64,000 nt of DNA. It comes from an uncultured Bacteroidota bacterium. Lineage in GTDB: Bacteria > Bacteroidota > Bacteroidia > Chitinophagales > Chitinophagaceae. The position numbers were made by a program, and so were the translations under genes. The notes beneath the pieces are model-generated. The model saw nothing but the letters and a program-made list of their open reading frames with translations, was not told the DNA's origin and did not search any database. The stretch lies in the NCBI GenBank assembly GCA_903819975.1, contig CAIJFI010000006.1:124001-188000 (forward strand). Direction: 5' to 3'. Below, piece after piece: positions 63,366 through 64,000 of the stretch; position 1 is the stretch's first letter, and each line of letters begins with the position of its first letter.

Positions 63366-63704
63366 CTACAAGCCTCGTAAGCCGGATTCTGTTTCTAAAC
63401 TATCATTTATCTAGCCTCACCATTACTAGTGAAGTCTTGCTGCCTACCCTGGAACTCGAACGAGTCGCTCTCAAGCGTTCCTATACGTGGCATTACAGCA
63501 CCCAAGGTTTACCCTATAAAGCAATTACTTACTTTATTCGTGAGCTCTTACCTCACGTTTTCACCTTTTCCTCTTGCGAGGTAGTTATTTTCTGTGGCAC
63601 TTTCTCTGCCCTCTTGCGAGAACGCCGGCTGTTCACCGGTGGGTTACCCTATGCTGTCCGGACTTTCCTTGGTAATTGCTTACCACGATAGCTCGGGTTT
63701 GTAG
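63366..63704 (-). ncRNA. rnpB: RNase P RNA (class A)
   Basis: The minus strand reads GAGCTATCGTGG, then GGAAAGTCCGGACAGC, ACAGAA-type and GAGAACGCCGGC-like helices, and ends with CAGAATCCGGCTTA, the conserved 3' core of bacterial RNase P RNA. CTACAAACC at the 5' end and GGCTTGTAG at the 3' end pair (one mismatch) as P1. About 340 nt, normal for type A. ORF-track entries in this interval are shadows. Boundaries are approximate by a few nt. Confidence 0.92.
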
Positions 63705-63769
63705 TAAGGCAAAGGTAGTAAATAAAAAATTGATGGGAATTGCCTCATTATAAGCAATTTATACTTTCA

Positions 63770-64000
63770 CTAGTATTGAAAAAACACTTCGGTAGCGCCA
63801 TATCCGTAAAAGTCGGAATACTGATTTATAAAGCTTTTCACACCGGGTTTGACCTTTAATAAATCGTGGATTTCGGCTTTTAATTTCCCTTTCCCAACGC
63901 CATGAATAATAATCATAGACGGCAAATGATTTAACCTTGCAAGTTCAAACCATTTCTCAAATTCTTCTAATTGGAAATGCAATATCTCGGCATTACTTAA
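63770..64000 (-). CDS. DUF2027/Smr-domain protein, partial (cut by right edge)
   Basis: Only the C-terminal 76 residues are visible; the frame stays open to the last base (LSNAEILHFQLEEFEKW before the track's TTG). The Smr core motif IHGVGKGKLKAEIHDLLK is clear. The position at the end of the protein with the preceding sequence fits the Bacteroidota DUF2027 family (Smr-containing, related to MutS2 C-terminus), possibly a nuclease in RNA or DNA quality control. No start is in the window. Confidence 0.8.
   Translation of the reverse strand, partial: LSNAEILHFQLEEFEKWFELARLNHLPSMIIIHGVGKGKLKAEIHDLLKVKPGVKSFINQYSDFYGYGATEVFFQY

Noticed and set aside
63437-63691. 84-aa plus-strand ORF
   Set aside because: Antisense shadow within the RNase P RNA gene.
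1-64000. CRISPR array, retron or rRNA operon
   Set aside because: No regularly spaced repeats, no reverse transcriptase and no rRNA sequence observed in the window.

Overview
The window is AT-rich, gene-dense bacterial chromosome and looks like Bacteroidota, most likely a Chitinophagaceae-type organism (the family is an inference). The evidence is a set of genes typical of that phylum: the alternative GlmU-like nucleotidyltransferase, SusC-like TonB receptors with carboxypeptidase-like N-termini, a DUF2027/Smr protein, a CCDC81-type HU protein, DUF1835, a YtxJ-like protein and a fused SpmA/SpmB-type protein. In addition, several genes have TAnnTTTG -7 boxes, the Bacteroidota sigma-A promoter signature.

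Region 1 (1-42.4 kb) is ordinary core genome. In order it holds lepA (cut by the left edge), tpiA, the GlmU-like gene, P5C dehydrogenase, pyruvate dehydrogenase E1 alpha, a YfgM-like TPR protein, a LutA-like Fe-S protein, an EVE protein, an SpmAB-like membrane protein, ychF, a glutamine cyclotransferase lipoprotein and a methyltransferase. An envelope cluster follows (HU-TM protein, beta-barrel, 1004-aa TPR protein). Next come a thioesterase, cinA, a lipoyl E2 acyltransferase, an S9 peptidase, a TonB receptor, a Dpm1-like glycosyltransferase, an exonuclease, a thiolase and CvfB. The topoisomerase IV genes (parE/parC) come with two small genes between them, followed by a DUF1343 (NamZ-like) enzyme, a lipid kinase, a THUMP RNA methyltransferase, tRNA-Val(TAC) and a TcdA-like E1 enzyme.

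Region 2 (about 42.53-51.91 kb) is a genomic island inserted in the 3' end of tRNA-Arg(TCT). The last bases of the tRNA (17 bp) recur with one mismatch at 51894-51910. Immediately after that copy comes a strong terminator that was probably the tRNA's own before insertion. The island carries a tyrosine integrase with an overlapping excisionase-like HTH gene, a ParB-DNA methyltransferase fusion next to a predicted PD-(D/E)XK nuclease (a candidate restriction-modification pair), and a protein with the three motifs of HUH replication initiators. GC-rich palindromes lie before the HUH gene and a 145-bp nested inverted repeat after it. There are also two small unknown ORFs, a serine recombinase, and a cargo end with a frameshifted M15-type peptidase plus a signal-peptide protein (a possible toxin-immunity remnant) and small membrane proteins. 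This is the most novel part of the window.

Region 3 (51.9-64 kb) returns to core genome: a structured intergenic block, a DUF3472 protein, an isoprenoid-synthase-fold protein overlapping ung, plsC, an LptD-like protein, an N-acetylmuramoyl-L-alanine amidase, an MlaD/MCE protein, an OstA/LptA-like protein, prfB with the classic +1 programmed frameshift, the RNase P RNA gene, and the end of a DUF2027/Smr protein cut by the right edge. Amidase, MCE, LptA-like and LptD-like genes together form an outer-membrane biogenesis neighbourhood.
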